Below, piece after piece: positions 55,064-63,455 of a stretch of 64,000 nt of DNA. A model generated the notes under the pieces. That model made no database searches. It worked only from the letters and a program-made list of their open reading frames with translations, and was not told the DNA's origin. Both the position numbers and the translations under genes were made by a program. The stretch comes from Vibrio thalassae (GTDB taxonomy: Bacteria; Pseudomonadota; Gammaproteobacteria; Enterobacterales; Vibrionaceae), in NCBI RefSeq assembly GCF_900089835.1, contig NZ_OANU01000022.1, positions 1 to 64,000 on the forward strand, written 5' to 3'. The number at the start of each line of letters is the position of its first letter. The first letter of the stretch is position 1.

Positions 55064-55125
55064 CGGTAGACGTAATGATTAATCACATCTACCGACACCT
55101 TTGTTACTCAGAGTGGTACTCTGAG
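55064..55125 (-). terminator. Two stem-loops between aglE and aglF
   Basis: CTCAGAGT/ACTCTGAG (55107-55125, 3-base loop) lies nearest the aglE stop. CGGTAGA/TCTACCG (55064-55094) follows on the transcript. Neither has a T-tract. They fit the common mRNA 3'-end protection that keeps binding protein in excess. Confidence 0.6.
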
Positions 55126-55133
55126 ATTAACGC

Positions 55134-56489
55134 TTACTTCAGTGCATCCCACGTTTTTTGGATGTCATCAGCCACGTCTTTTGCGGGTTTGCCGCCACTG
55201 TAATCAACCATACCAGTCCAGAACGCCCCTGCACCAATTTTGCCCGGCATCAAATCAGAGCCATCGAAACGGAATGTTGTTGCATCAAGCAAGATTTCTC
55301 CCTGTTTCTTAAGCGTATCGTTACCATATGCCTCAACATTTGCGCCTTTGTGAGGCGTTAGGAAACCTGATTGGGCCATCCAGATCTCGTGTGCAAGCGG
55401 CGATTGCAAGAACTCCATAAATGCACGAGTGCCCTTTGAATCCTTTGTGATACTCCACATAGTCCCTGCGCCAAGTACTGGTTTACCCAAATCTTTTGAC
55501 TCGTAGGCAGGGAAATAGAAGAAATCAACATCTTGACCAAGCTCTGTCCCTTCTGGAAAGAAAGTCGGAATGAATGAAGCTTGACGGTGCATGTAGCATT
55601 TGGGTGGTGAGGTGAACAAACCTTTTGGCGAGTCACGGAAGTCCGTAGTTGCCACCGCTCTGGAACCGCCATCTACGTATTTATCATTGAGAGCAAACCA
55701 CCCAAACTCTTCGATAGAATCAACAACCTTCTGGTCGTTGAACTTCATTTCATTTGTCGTCCACTTATCGTAGTCAGCTGGTGATTGCGTACGAAGCATC
55801 ATATCTTCAACCCAATCCGTCGCAGGCCAGCCCGTTGCGCCTCCAGACCCCAAACCAATACACCAAGGTGTTTTCCCATCCTTTACCATTTTTTCCGTTA
55901 ACGCTTTCAACTCTTCCATGGTTTGAGGCACTTTATACCCTGCGTCCTCAAAATTTTCGGGCACATACCACACAAGGGATTTGACATCTACCTTGTAAAA
56001 GAACCCGAATAGATGTTCTTTTCCATCCTTATCTTCAAAGGACCCTAAGTCCACCCAAGATGAACCGGCGGCATAGTTGTCCTTGACCCACTGAGCAGTC
56101 TCTTCATCCAGAGGCGTCAGAAATCCTTTAGCAGCCAAATCTTGCGCTAAGCCGGGTTGAGGAAATATGGCAATGTTTGGCGCACTGCCTGCTTGAACAT
56201 CGATCGCAATCTGCTGCTCGAAAGAGTCTGAGCCAGAATACTCAACATCTGCGCCCGTCGCCTCTTCGAAGTAAGCAATCACACTTTCGACGAGCTCTTT
56301 ATCTTTCGTTAGCCAAGGGCCAAAAATTGTTATTTTTTCACCCTCTAGATTGGTTTTTTTTAAATCATCGTAGCTTTTCCAGTTAAAGCGTTTATCTTCT
56401 CCCGGTGCATACTTCAAATCTGCTGCAAAGACAGAGGATGCAGAAATGGCTACAGCCACTGCGCTGGCGACAAGCATAGAGGTTTTCAT
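55134..56489 (-). CDS. aglE: ABC alpha-glucoside-binding protein (AglE-like)
   Basis: The start at ATG 56487-56489 (451 residues) is preferred because it gives a clean signal peptide (MKTSMLVASAVAVAISASSVFA) with GGAG ahead. This is a periplasmic family 1 solute-binding protein: ITIFGPWLTKDKELVESVIAYFEEATGADVEYSGS near the start and PMPGIAAFWTG-type ending LMPGKIGAGAFWTGMVDY. It is first in the aglE-aglF-aglG-aglK operon, divergent from its likely regulator. Confidence 0.92.
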   Translation of the reverse strand: MKTSMLVASAVAVAISASSVFAADLKYAPGEDKRFNWKSYDDLKKTNLEGEKITIFGPWLTKDKELVESVIAYFEEATGADVEYSGSDSFEQQIAIDVQAGSAPNIAIFPQPGLAQDLAAKGFLTPLDEETAQWVKDNYAAGSSWVDLGSFEDKDGKEHLFGFFYKVDVKSLVWYVPENFEDAGYKVPQTMEELKALTEKMVKDGKTPWCIGLGSGGATGWPATDWVEDMMLRTQSPADYDKWTTNEMKFNDQKVVDSIEEFGWFALNDKYVDGGSRAVATTDFRDSPKGLFTSPPKCYMHRQASFIPTFFPEGTELGQDVDFFYFPAYESKDLGKPVLGAGTMWSITKDSKGTRAFMEFLQSPLAHEIWMAQSGFLTPHKGANVEAYGNDTLKKQGEILLDATTFRFDGSDLMPGKIGAGAFWTGMVDYSGGKPAKDVADDIQKTWDALK

Positions 56490-56563
56490 TAGTCTAACTC
56501 CATTCACAAGAAACTACTTAATTTACCCTTAGGTTCGTTTACATCTTCGACCTCGGAATCTTA

Positions 56564-56578
56564 ATCGGTTAAGCCGAT
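56564..56578. promoter_or_regulatory. Candidate LacI-family operator upstream of aglE
   Basis: ATCGGTTAAGCCGAT is a near-perfect palindrome, 75 bp before aglE and 223 bp before the LacI-family gene. Such central-symmetric 14-16 bp sites are typical LacI-family operators. Confidence 0.55.
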
Positions 56579-56800
56579 ATACATTACATTATAGCCTGCT
56601 TAAAATTTGTTCACTTCATATTTTAAAAACTGTGGATAGCATCAATAAAGTCGGCAGCAAAACAAAGTAAAGAGCGCTATAGATCACACAAATTAGATTG
56701 ACTTTTTGTTTTTGATTTAAAATCGCAACTTAATCGTTTTAGAATCTGGTCAATGAAATAGGTATTGTTAGCGATCAATTCGACAAGCGAGAAAGTTGAT

Positions 56801-57820
56801 ATGGAACGGAAGAAACCGAATTTGAAAGCCGTGGCTGCGCGCCTGGGGGTATCGACAGCAACTGTGTCAAACGCGTTTAATCGTCCCAGTCAATTGTCGA
56901 AAGCCTTAAGAGAAAGAGTTCTCAATGAATGTAAGGAGCTTGGTTACACGGGACCCAGCATCACCGCTAGAAGCTTGCGTACCGGAAAAACAGGTATTAT
57001 TGGAGTACTATTGGCTGACAGCCTAGCGCACAGTTTTACTGACTCGGTAGCAACCAAATTTTTAAGTGGAATATCAAGAACTCTCGATGATTCACATGTG
57101 AACATGCTATTACTTCCATCTAATCGCGAAAATTATCAATCCACCCAAGTTGAAACTATCCCTGATAGTTTTATCGTCTACGGAAAGCCCGTAGACTCTG
57201 GTGTTATCGATCTGATAACTCGTCAGCACAAACCCGTCGTTAGTGTGGATTTCTCCCTGCCAGATGTTCCCTCGATAAACATTGACAACATCAAAGCTAG
57301 CTACGAGATTGCTAAGCACGCCATTCATAGCTCAGAAGATAATGTTCTTATTTTAGCTCTTCGTCTAGAACCCTCTACCTCACTAGCGCTCACCAACCTC
57401 GACAATCTATATAGTATTGAAGAATCAGTGTCTCGTTGTCGATTTGAAGGATACAAGCAGGCACTCTGTGGAAATGGCATTGAATTAGACTTTGAAAACA
57501 TTTGGCAAATCCATGACCTCGATGAAGGCATATTGAAAACAATGCTCCGAGGTGCGCTCACTGGTCCAAAACCAATCGATGTTTTGCTCTGTATGAGCGA
57601 CAAGATCGCCCTAGCCGCGCTTGAAGTGGTCAGAGAAACCAACGTAACAGTCCGCATTGTTGGGTTCGACGATATCCCTCAGGCGGAAGAACAAGGGCTA
57701 ACAACAATCAGACAACCGATCGAGGATAAAGGCCGGATTGCAGCAAAAATTGCGCTCGGCCAACTACCCTACGAATCTATCCAACTGGATACGAAACTAA
57801 TTATTCGTTCCAGCAGTTAG
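56801..57820 (+). CDS. LacI-family regulator of the alpha-glucoside locus
   Basis: The start at ATG 56801 (339 residues) is chosen because MERKKPNLKAVAARLGVSTATVSNAFNRPSQLS is the standard LacI DNA-binding start; an upstream in-frame start adds 12 atypical residues. A periplasmic-binding-protein-like sensor domain follows (about 60-335; VGFDDIPQAEEQGLTTIRQP near 300). It is divergent from aglE and 32 bp ahead of the GH13 gene, so it probably controls both with alpha-glucoside as inducer. Confidence 0.88.
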   Translation: MERKKPNLKAVAARLGVSTATVSNAFNRPSQLSKALRERVLNECKELGYTGPSITARSLRTGKTGIIGVLLADSLAHSFTDSVATKFLSGISRTLDDSHVNMLLLPSNRENYQSTQVETIPDSFIVYGKPVDSGVIDLITRQHKPVVSVDFSLPDVPSINIDNIKASYEIAKHAIHSSEDNVLILALRLEPSTSLALTNLDNLYSIEESVSRCRFEGYKQALCGNGIELDFENIWQIHDLDEGILKTMLRGALTGPKPIDVLLCMSDKIALAALEVVRETNVTVRIVGFDDIPQAEEQGLTTIRQPIEDKGRIAAKIALGQLPYESIQLDTKLIIRSSS

Positions 57821-57852
57821 ACATTACCTCACTTGCTAAGGAGAATTGGTCC

Positions 57853-59538
57853 ATGAGTACGGAACAACTGGAAAAGCGTTGGTGGCATGACGCCGTCGTT
57901 TATCAAATCTATCCAAGAAGTTTCAATGACTCTAACGGAGATGGCATTGGTGATATTCCAGGTATCATTGAAAAACTCGATTATATCCAAACGCTAGGCG
58001 CAAATGTTATCTGGCTCAGCCCTGTGTATAAATCTCCCATGGATGACAATGGTTATGATATTTCTGGCTATCGTGAAATTGCACCAGAATTTGGCACGAT
58101 GGCGGACATAGAAAAGCTGTTATTCGAAGCGGATAAACGCGGCATCAAAATTGTCATGGATCTGGTGGTAAACCACACCTCCGATGAACACCCTTGGTTT
58201 CTCGAATCCAAGAGCAGTCGAGATAACCCCAAACGCGATTGGTATATTTGGAAAGATCCTAAACAGGATGGCAGTGAGCCAAACAACTGGGAATCTTTCT
58301 TCAAACCTAAAGCGTGGACGCTTGATGAGACGACGGGACAATACTACCTACACCTCTTTAGCAATAAACAACCAGACCTAAACTGGGCCAATCCAGAAGT
58401 ACGTGAAGCCGTCTACGACATGATGCACTTCTGGCTGAAAAAAGGCTTAGGTGGCTTCCGTATGGATGTCATTAATATGATCGGCAAACCGTCAGACTAT
58501 CCAGACGCGACCATCTTTGACTCTGGTGTCGCTGGTTGGGAACATTGGTCAAATAATCTACTGGTTCACCAATATCTACGTGAAATGCACGACAAAGTGC
58601 TAAGACATTATGATGTGCTCACCGTTGGTGAAACTCCCTTTACCACAACGTTAGATGGCCGTTACTATTCTCACCCAGAGCGTAATGAACTTAGCATGAT
58701 CTTTCAGTTCGAGCACGTTGGTATCGACCGCGAAGAACACAATGCGGTGAAGAAAGATTTCGATTTAGTTCAGTATAAAGAAATCATGTCTCGCTGGCAG
58801 GAAGACTTATACCAGAGAGGTTGGAACAGCGTGTATTGGAGTAATCACGACCAACCTCGTACGGTATCGCGTTATGGCTCTGACTCTCCTGAATATCGCA
58901 TCATCAGTGCAAAAATGCTTGGCACGGTTTTACATATGATGAGCGGCACCCCCTATATTTATCAAGGTGAAGAGATAGGCATGACCAATAAGCACTTCAA
59001 TAACATCGAAGAGTTTAATGACCTCATGGCGAAGTTCCATTACCAGAAGATGATTGAGCGTGGCGTTTCCAATGATGATGCGATTGAGTTTTTAAACTAC
59101 TTCTCTCGTGACCATGCTCGTGTCCCAGTGCAGTGGGATACAAAAGATCATGCAGGTTTCACTACAGGCACGCCTTGGCTCCCAGTGAATGAAAACTATG
59201 TTGAGATCAATGCAGAACAAGCGGTTAACGACGAGGATTCCATTTATCATCATTATCGCCAGCTTATCCAGCTGCGCCAAGGTGAAGAATATGGGGATGT
59301 TGTAGTTTATGGCAATCATACCTTACTCGACCCACAAGACGGTGAAGTCTACGCATACATTCGCTCGAGCGGCGAAAAGTCTTTGCTTATCATTGCTAAC
59401 TTTACCGATAGTACCTTACAGAGAACCTATCAATACGGTGTGAAACAAGTCGTACTAAATAACTATGATGATGCACCAAGCTCAATACACGAGCTAGTTT
59501 TGAAGCCTTATCAAGCCATAATCATTGATATTGAATAA
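57853..59538 (+). CDS. GH13 alpha-glucosidase, probably oligo-1,6-glucosidase type
   Basis: The 561-residue cytoplasmic enzyme has all GH13 landmarks: DLVVNHTSDEHPWF near 98, nucleophile aspartate in GFRMDVINMI near 202, acid/base glutamate in VGETPF near 258 and the stabiliser in NHDQPR near 332. The valine after the nucleophile (RMDVINM) is the residue linked to alpha-1,6 (isomaltose-like) preference in this group, where maltases carry Thr or Ala. This predicts isomaltose, panose or trehalulose hydrolysis, inferred. It follows the LacI-family gene and ends in a strong terminator. Confidence 0.93.
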   Translation: MSTEQLEKRWWHDAVVYQIYPRSFNDSNGDGIGDIPGIIEKLDYIQTLGANVIWLSPVYKSPMDDNGYDISGYREIAPEFGTMADIEKLLFEADKRGIKIVMDLVVNHTSDEHPWFLESKSSRDNPKRDWYIWKDPKQDGSEPNNWESFFKPKAWTLDETTGQYYLHLFSNKQPDLNWANPEVREAVYDMMHFWLKKGLGGFRMDVINMIGKPSDYPDATIFDSGVAGWEHWSNNLLVHQYLREMHDKVLRHYDVLTVGETPFTTTLDGRYYSHPERNELSMIFQFEHVGIDREEHNAVKKDFDLVQYKEIMSRWQEDLYQRGWNSVYWSNHDQPRTVSRYGSDSPEYRIISAKMLGTVLHMMSGTPYIYQGEEIGMTNKHFNNIEEFNDLMAKFHYQKMIERGVSNDDAIEFLNYFSRDHARVPVQWDTKDHAGFTTGTPWLPVNENYVEINAEQAVNDEDSIYHHYRQLIQLRQGEEYGDVVVYGNHTLLDPQDGEVYAYIRSSGEKSLLIIANFTDSTLQRTYQYGVKQVVLNNYDDAPSSIHELVLKPYQAIIIDIE

Positions 59539-59551
59539 CTGAGGCAAATGT

Positions 59552-59587
59552 AAAAAAAGCAGCGATTAACAACATCGTTGCTTTTTT
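59552..59587 (+). terminator. Rho-independent terminator after the GH13 gene
   Basis: AAAAAAGCAGCGAT pairs with ATCGTTGCTTTTTT (one G-T) around a 7-base loop, with a T-run. Confidence 0.88.
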
Positions 59588-59660
59588 GTTGAGGTACAAC
59601 AATACCTTAATAAACCGTGGTTCTCTGACCTTTTGGATTGATGAGGATACGATAGCTTAG

Positions 59661-59843
59661 TGGAAACAACGGAATGGCTATCATGAGCGCTCGCTATAAG
59701 AGGCAGCAATATAGAGTGAAACAGTTGTTAGGTGGGAAGTTAAGCCAGAGAAACTACAACGCTCAAGTTGGCGAGACTTAAGCTATGATCCACTGACTAA
59801 GCTCAAAGGGCTCGGTATGCCTAAAACTCAGCATGTTGTTTAA
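59661..59843 (+). pseudogene. IS5-type transposase C-terminal relic
   Basis: Fragments of one protein lie in different frames: WKQRNGYHERSL, then YRVKQLLGGKLSQRNYNAQVGET, then LTKLKGLGMPKTQHVV and a stop. The joined order matches the conserved end of IS5-family transposases. At least one in-frame stop and two frameshifts separate the pieces, so it is dead. No inverted repeats were identified; the rest of 59588-59992 shows nothing else I can support. Confidence 0.6.
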
Positions 59844-59992
59844 GAACGGCTCAACATGGCGCTGCCATGTTTTCTTACCGAATTACGCAACAAAGCCAAT
59901 GTCACTCAAAATGCTATTAGCTAACGAAGTCACTAGACAAAATGCCGTAGCAATAGAGAACTAACACTATCGTGTCGTTCTATAATGCTACG

Positions 59993-60769
59993 TTATTTCG
60001 ATTCGAACTTATCGGTCTCAATAAAGTTCAGTACCAATGAGGTTACATAAGGATCTCGACGTAGCCTATCGTGTTTGATATCTACTTCAATAAAATCTCG
60101 CATACCGTCCAGTTTTGTGGATTCCACCGAGACTAGCCCATCGTTGCTTTTGCTGAACATGCCACTGAAAACCGGGTAGCTTTGCGTACCTGCTATGACA
60201 CCAAAATCGTAGTTTGGGTTTGGCAAACTATTTGGGAATGAATTAGGACTGGTTGTTAGCGATTCAGCGGTGCCACCCACTAGAGATAACATCCAAGTGT
60301 CCGAGAAGAAATCTGCAACATCACTACCATGGTTGGGAGTACCAACAAACACCACTTTTCCCATCTCCGATGAGTCGACAAAATCGGGATGCTGTGCCAA
60401 GTACGAGCGGATCACTAATCCGCCTAATGAATGCCCAACAAAATGGATTTTTGACTGATTAGTGACAAGGTTTTTTGAGTGATTAAATTCGTCAATACAT
60501 CGAGAGAGCTCCTTGGCACTCTCGGCAAGCGTATTTTCAATAGGCTGGCGAAGCGTTGGGTAATTCACGACACAGACTTGATAACCTTGCTTGGCAATAC
60601 TTTTTGACATGTTTTGCATCGACCAAGCGCTTCTCGCTAAACCGTGCACTACAACAACTTGATCTAAGTGGTGTGCATTTAGCTCACTATCGACGGTTTC
60701 TATCTCCGGCTTACTGCAACCTACTAAAGCAAGAGCAGTCAATATTGCCATACTGACTTTCCACTTCAT
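59993..60769 (-). CDS. Lipoprotein alpha/beta-hydrolase (lipase/esterase)
   Basis: The 258-residue protein has a lipoprotein signal (MKWKVSMAILTALALVGC, lipobox ALVGC). The alpha/beta-hydrolase core has the oxyanion HGLARSAWSM near 44, the nucleophile serine in VGHSLGGLVIRSYL near 113, and later GTPNHGSD. Catalytic aspartate and histidine are probably in SNDGLVSV near 213 and KHDRLRRDP near 238. It resembles membrane-anchored esterases of the PGAP1-like or triacylglycerol-lipase type. Single gene. Confidence 0.85.
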   Translation of the reverse strand: MKWKVSMAILTALALVGCSKPEIETVDSELNAHHLDQVVVVHGLARSAWSMQNMSKSIAKQGYQVCVVNYPTLRQPIENTLAESAKELSRCIDEFNHSKNLVTNQSKIHFVGHSLGGLVIRSYLAQHPDFVDSSEMGKVVFVGTPNHGSDVADFFSDTWMLSLVGGTAESLTTSPNSFPNSLPNPNYDFGVIAGTQSYPVFSGMFSKSNDGLVSVESTKLDGMRDFIEVDIKHDRLRRDPYVTSLVLNFIETDKFESK

Positions 60770-61302
60770 TCTATGCCTCCTAACGTCGATACCACCCCCA
60801 GAATATCAAAGTGGTTTAACCACTTCTACACTATCTCTGTAAGACTTTCATTCCAAATCTAAGTAAATTTACAAAAAATGAAAAACCACTTTACCGCCGA
60901 GTTTTTAAACTGTTATTCAATGTGCTGGAGTATAAAAGCTAGCAATTCAAGATTGATGCGCTCATTACTCTCCGAACGCAAAGAATTCTTATTCCATTCA
61001 CCGTTTTTATATGTCCATCACTAACAAAATTACTGCGATATTAACCCTCGGTATCATATAGATATATTAGATTACGGACTTATTAGCGAATTTTAAGCCT
61101 TAGTCGCTCTTTTCCTATCTAATGCTTAGAAATAGTCTTTCTTTCCCAATTTACATTCACCACATCAATATAAAACCTGTTTGATATGCATTCCAAACTT
61201 TCTAAGGTGTTGAAGAGTGCACTCATTTAATTCCAATTTGATCCGCCTATTAGATGTTGCGACCTGAGCTCGTAACAGGCGTAAATAACAAAGGAATATA
61301 TT
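60770..61302. other. Intergenic region (533 bp)
   Basis: This AT-rich stretch between the lipase and the secreted lyase-like gene holds only short ORFs without ribosome-binding sites (for example 60878-61024). I see no RNA gene or repeat. It presumably holds both promoters. Confidence 0.5.
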
Positions 61303-63156
61303 ATGAGAACAAGATTAAATTACCCTGCAATGATTCTCCCCGCATTGATGTTTGGGATGCTGCTGAATACCTCACTGACCTTCGCCAATGTCGATTCTGA
61401 TGGCGATGGTGTCCCCGACCTTGAAGATATTTATCCCTGGGACGACACCAAGTCTGCCTTACCTATTCACCGATTACCTTCCATTGTGGAAGCGGAAGAT
61501 TATGACCTTGGTGGACCAGGCATCGCCTACTTTGACAAAGAACCAGAGAACCGTGGGGGAAAGCAATACCGTAACGATGGTGTGGATTTCTCTACTCACA
61601 GTGATGGGCAGGTACACGTTGGCTGGTTTGCGCGCGACGAATGGATGAACTACACCGTGCAAGTCGAAGAGGGTGCCTACTACGAATTCTCTGCTTGGTT
61701 AGGCTCATCTGCCGACAAAACCAAACATGTAGAACTGCGTAAGGGCACAGAAGTGTTGTTCCGGATTCCATTCCTTTCCTCCACCCAGATTACTCGCGAA
61801 TTTGAGCAAACCTCACCTCAGACCATTTGGTTAACTAAAGGGGAACATACGTTTACGCTCGCAGCAGTAGAAGGTTCAATCCGTATTGATCGCTTGCAGT
61901 TTTACTTATCGCCCCTTTCCAAAGACTCTGATAATGACGGTGTCGTTGATGCCGAAGATGCCTTTCCCTATGACCCTACCGAAGCTATCGACACGGACAG
62001 CGATGGCATTGGAAATAACAAGGACACCGACGATGATGGAGATGGTGTTGCCGATATAGACGATGATTATCCACTTGACCCAGAAAGATGGAAAAATGAG
62101 GTCACCATTATCTCCCCAGATAGCTGCAATGGTTTTGAGAACCAAGCACTACTATGCAATGTGTTAGCAAACGACCTAGACCCTGAAGGTGATGAACTAA
62201 CCATCGTCATTGCATCTGAACCAAACTATGGAACAGTTACCGTTGTCGAAGGACAAATACTATATCAGCCAAATGCTGACTTTGTCAGCCTAGATGGCTT
62301 CTTCTACCATGTAGAAGACGGATTTAACCGATCGCAACCAGCTTGGGTCGACATTCAAATCGACCGAACCACGACAATCGAAAATCCAGCCGCCATATAC
62401 ACTGCTGGTTGGGAAAACGGTCTGGCAGACTCCGGCTTACCTGGGGAACTTACCCCCTCTTTTTCTAGTAGTTACGACTCACTCACCAAAATACCCGCCA
62501 GCTATCACTATTACGAGGTAGCTCAAGTAGATTGGGCTCGCACAGGTAATCATGTGATGAAGTTTTACGGCGAGCCACCCGCTTATCGAAGCGAAACCGC
62601 CTTTATGGATGGCCGCTATCAGTATGCACCGGGCGATGACTTCTATTTTAGTGCCAATATTCGCCCCGATGCATCTTGGCAGACCATCACTAAGTACTCC
62701 ATTATCTTGGCGCAGTGGAAGTCATTCAGCTCTGGTCCTCACGCAGCAGTACGTCTAAGCAATGATGGGCTTTTCAAACTCAGCTTCCACGCACCTAACT
62801 ATCCGGTGATCGATTTAGGCGTTGCACCACAAGATCAATGGACTGATATTCGTATCTACTTTAAAAAGTCTTTGGCCGACGATGGGCAAGTAAAAGTCTG
62901 GGTCAATGGTGAGCTGAAGCTCGACCGAAAAGGTAAAAACATGCTGATTGGCAATAATGGCTACACCAAGATCGGAATGTATACCGAAATTCGCAGTCCA
63001 AGGACAATCTATTTCGACAACGTTTCTGTCTCCAAAGCCATCAATAGACAGTTGGATGCTTGGGGACGCTCCCCCGTGGATGGTATCTATAATGACAGTG
63101 ACGACGACGGTAAAAGTAATGGCTTAGATCCGTATCCATTTGATCCAGAACGTTAG
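61303..63156 (+). CDS. Secreted CBM6 / thrombospondin-3 / polysaccharide-lyase-like protein
   Basis: The 617-residue protein has a signal peptide ending near residue 28 (TFANVDSDG). In order: a calcium-binding TSP3-like repeat (DSDGDGVPDLEDIYPWDD), a CBM6 module (about 55-205; VEAEDYDLGG and MNYTVQVEEGAYYEFSAWLG), more TSP3 repeats (about 207-265), a bacterial cadherin-like domain (about 270-350), and a C-terminal jelly roll (about 365-590) like heparin/glucuronan lyases of the Polysacc_lyase family (PL13/PL20-like). It ends with another TSP3-like repeat. It probably degrades a uronic-acid polymer outside the cell. The activity is inferred. Confidence 0.75.
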   Translation: MRTRLNYPAMILPALMFGMLLNTSLTFANVDSDGDGVPDLEDIYPWDDTKSALPIHRLPSIVEAEDYDLGGPGIAYFDKEPENRGGKQYRNDGVDFSTHSDGQVHVGWFARDEWMNYTVQVEEGAYYEFSAWLGSSADKTKHVELRKGTEVLFRIPFLSSTQITREFEQTSPQTIWLTKGEHTFTLAAVEGSIRIDRLQFYLSPLSKDSDNDGVVDAEDAFPYDPTEAIDTDSDGIGNNKDTDDDGDGVADIDDDYPLDPERWKNEVTIISPDSCNGFENQALLCNVLANDLDPEGDELTIVIASEPNYGTVTVVEGQILYQPNADFVSLDGFFYHVEDGFNRSQPAWVDIQIDRTTTIENPAAIYTAGWENGLADSGLPGELTPSFSSSYDSLTKIPASYHYYEVAQVDWARTGNHVMKFYGEPPAYRSETAFMDGRYQYAPGDDFYFSANIRPDASWQTITKYSIILAQWKSFSSGPHAAVRLSNDGLFKLSFHAPNYPVIDLGVAPQDQWTDIRIYFKKSLADDGQVKVWVNGELKLDRKGKNMLIGNNGYTKIGMYTEIRSPRTIYFDNVSVSKAINRQLDAWGRSPVDGIYNDSDDDGKSNGLDPYPFDPER

Positions 63157-63171
63157 CCTTTGTCACTCTTG

Positions 63172-63197
63172 CAGCGACGGTGTGAGAACCGTCGCTG
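63172..63197 (+). terminator. Stem-loop after the secreted lyase-like gene
   Basis: CAGCGACGGT and ACCGTCGCTG form a perfect 10-bp stem with a 6-base loop. There is no T-tract, so its termination strength is unclear. Confidence 0.55.
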
Positions 63198-63215
63198 AGC
63201 TAACCCACAACACTG

Positions 63216-63455
63216 CTATCTATTCAAGAATCTAGCCACATACCAACAGTCGGCTTCAATCTGGTAGCCTTGCTCTCTAGCCCAAGCAAGACCGTGATCG
63301 ACTAACTGTTTTGCAGAGCCCTTTCCACGCTGTGATTCTGGCACAAAGGTGTGGTTAAAATTAACCGTATTACCCGAAAGCTTGTAATTCAATACCGAGT
63401 CTTGCCCGTTCGAAGAAAGTACAAATCTTTGTCTATCCAGTTGATGTTCAATCAT
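63216..63455 (-). CDS. Small GNAT-type acetyltransferase (COG2388-like)
   Basis: The 79-residue protein has the compact GNAT core FVPESQRGKGSAKQLVDHGLAWAREQGYQIEADCWYVARFL, as in the small YidJ/NATD1-like family. The start ATG 63453-63455 overlaps the preceding HD-domain gene stop by 4 bp (ATGA), so the two are translationally coupled. Function unknown. Confidence 0.82.
   Translation of the reverse strand: MIEHQLDRQRFVLSSNGQDSVLNYKLSGNTVNFNHTFVPESQRGKGSAKQLVDHGLAWAREQGYQIEADCWYVARFLNR

Noticed and set aside
60878..61024. 48-codon ORF (MKNHFTAEFLNCYS...) in the spacer before the secreted lyase-like gene
   Set aside because: No ribosome-binding site, no terminator and no recognisable family; probably chance.
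61012..61062. Short ORF MSITNKITAILTLGII resembling a chemoreceptor N-terminus
   Set aside because: Only 16 codons before a stop and no continuation in other frames; too short to support.
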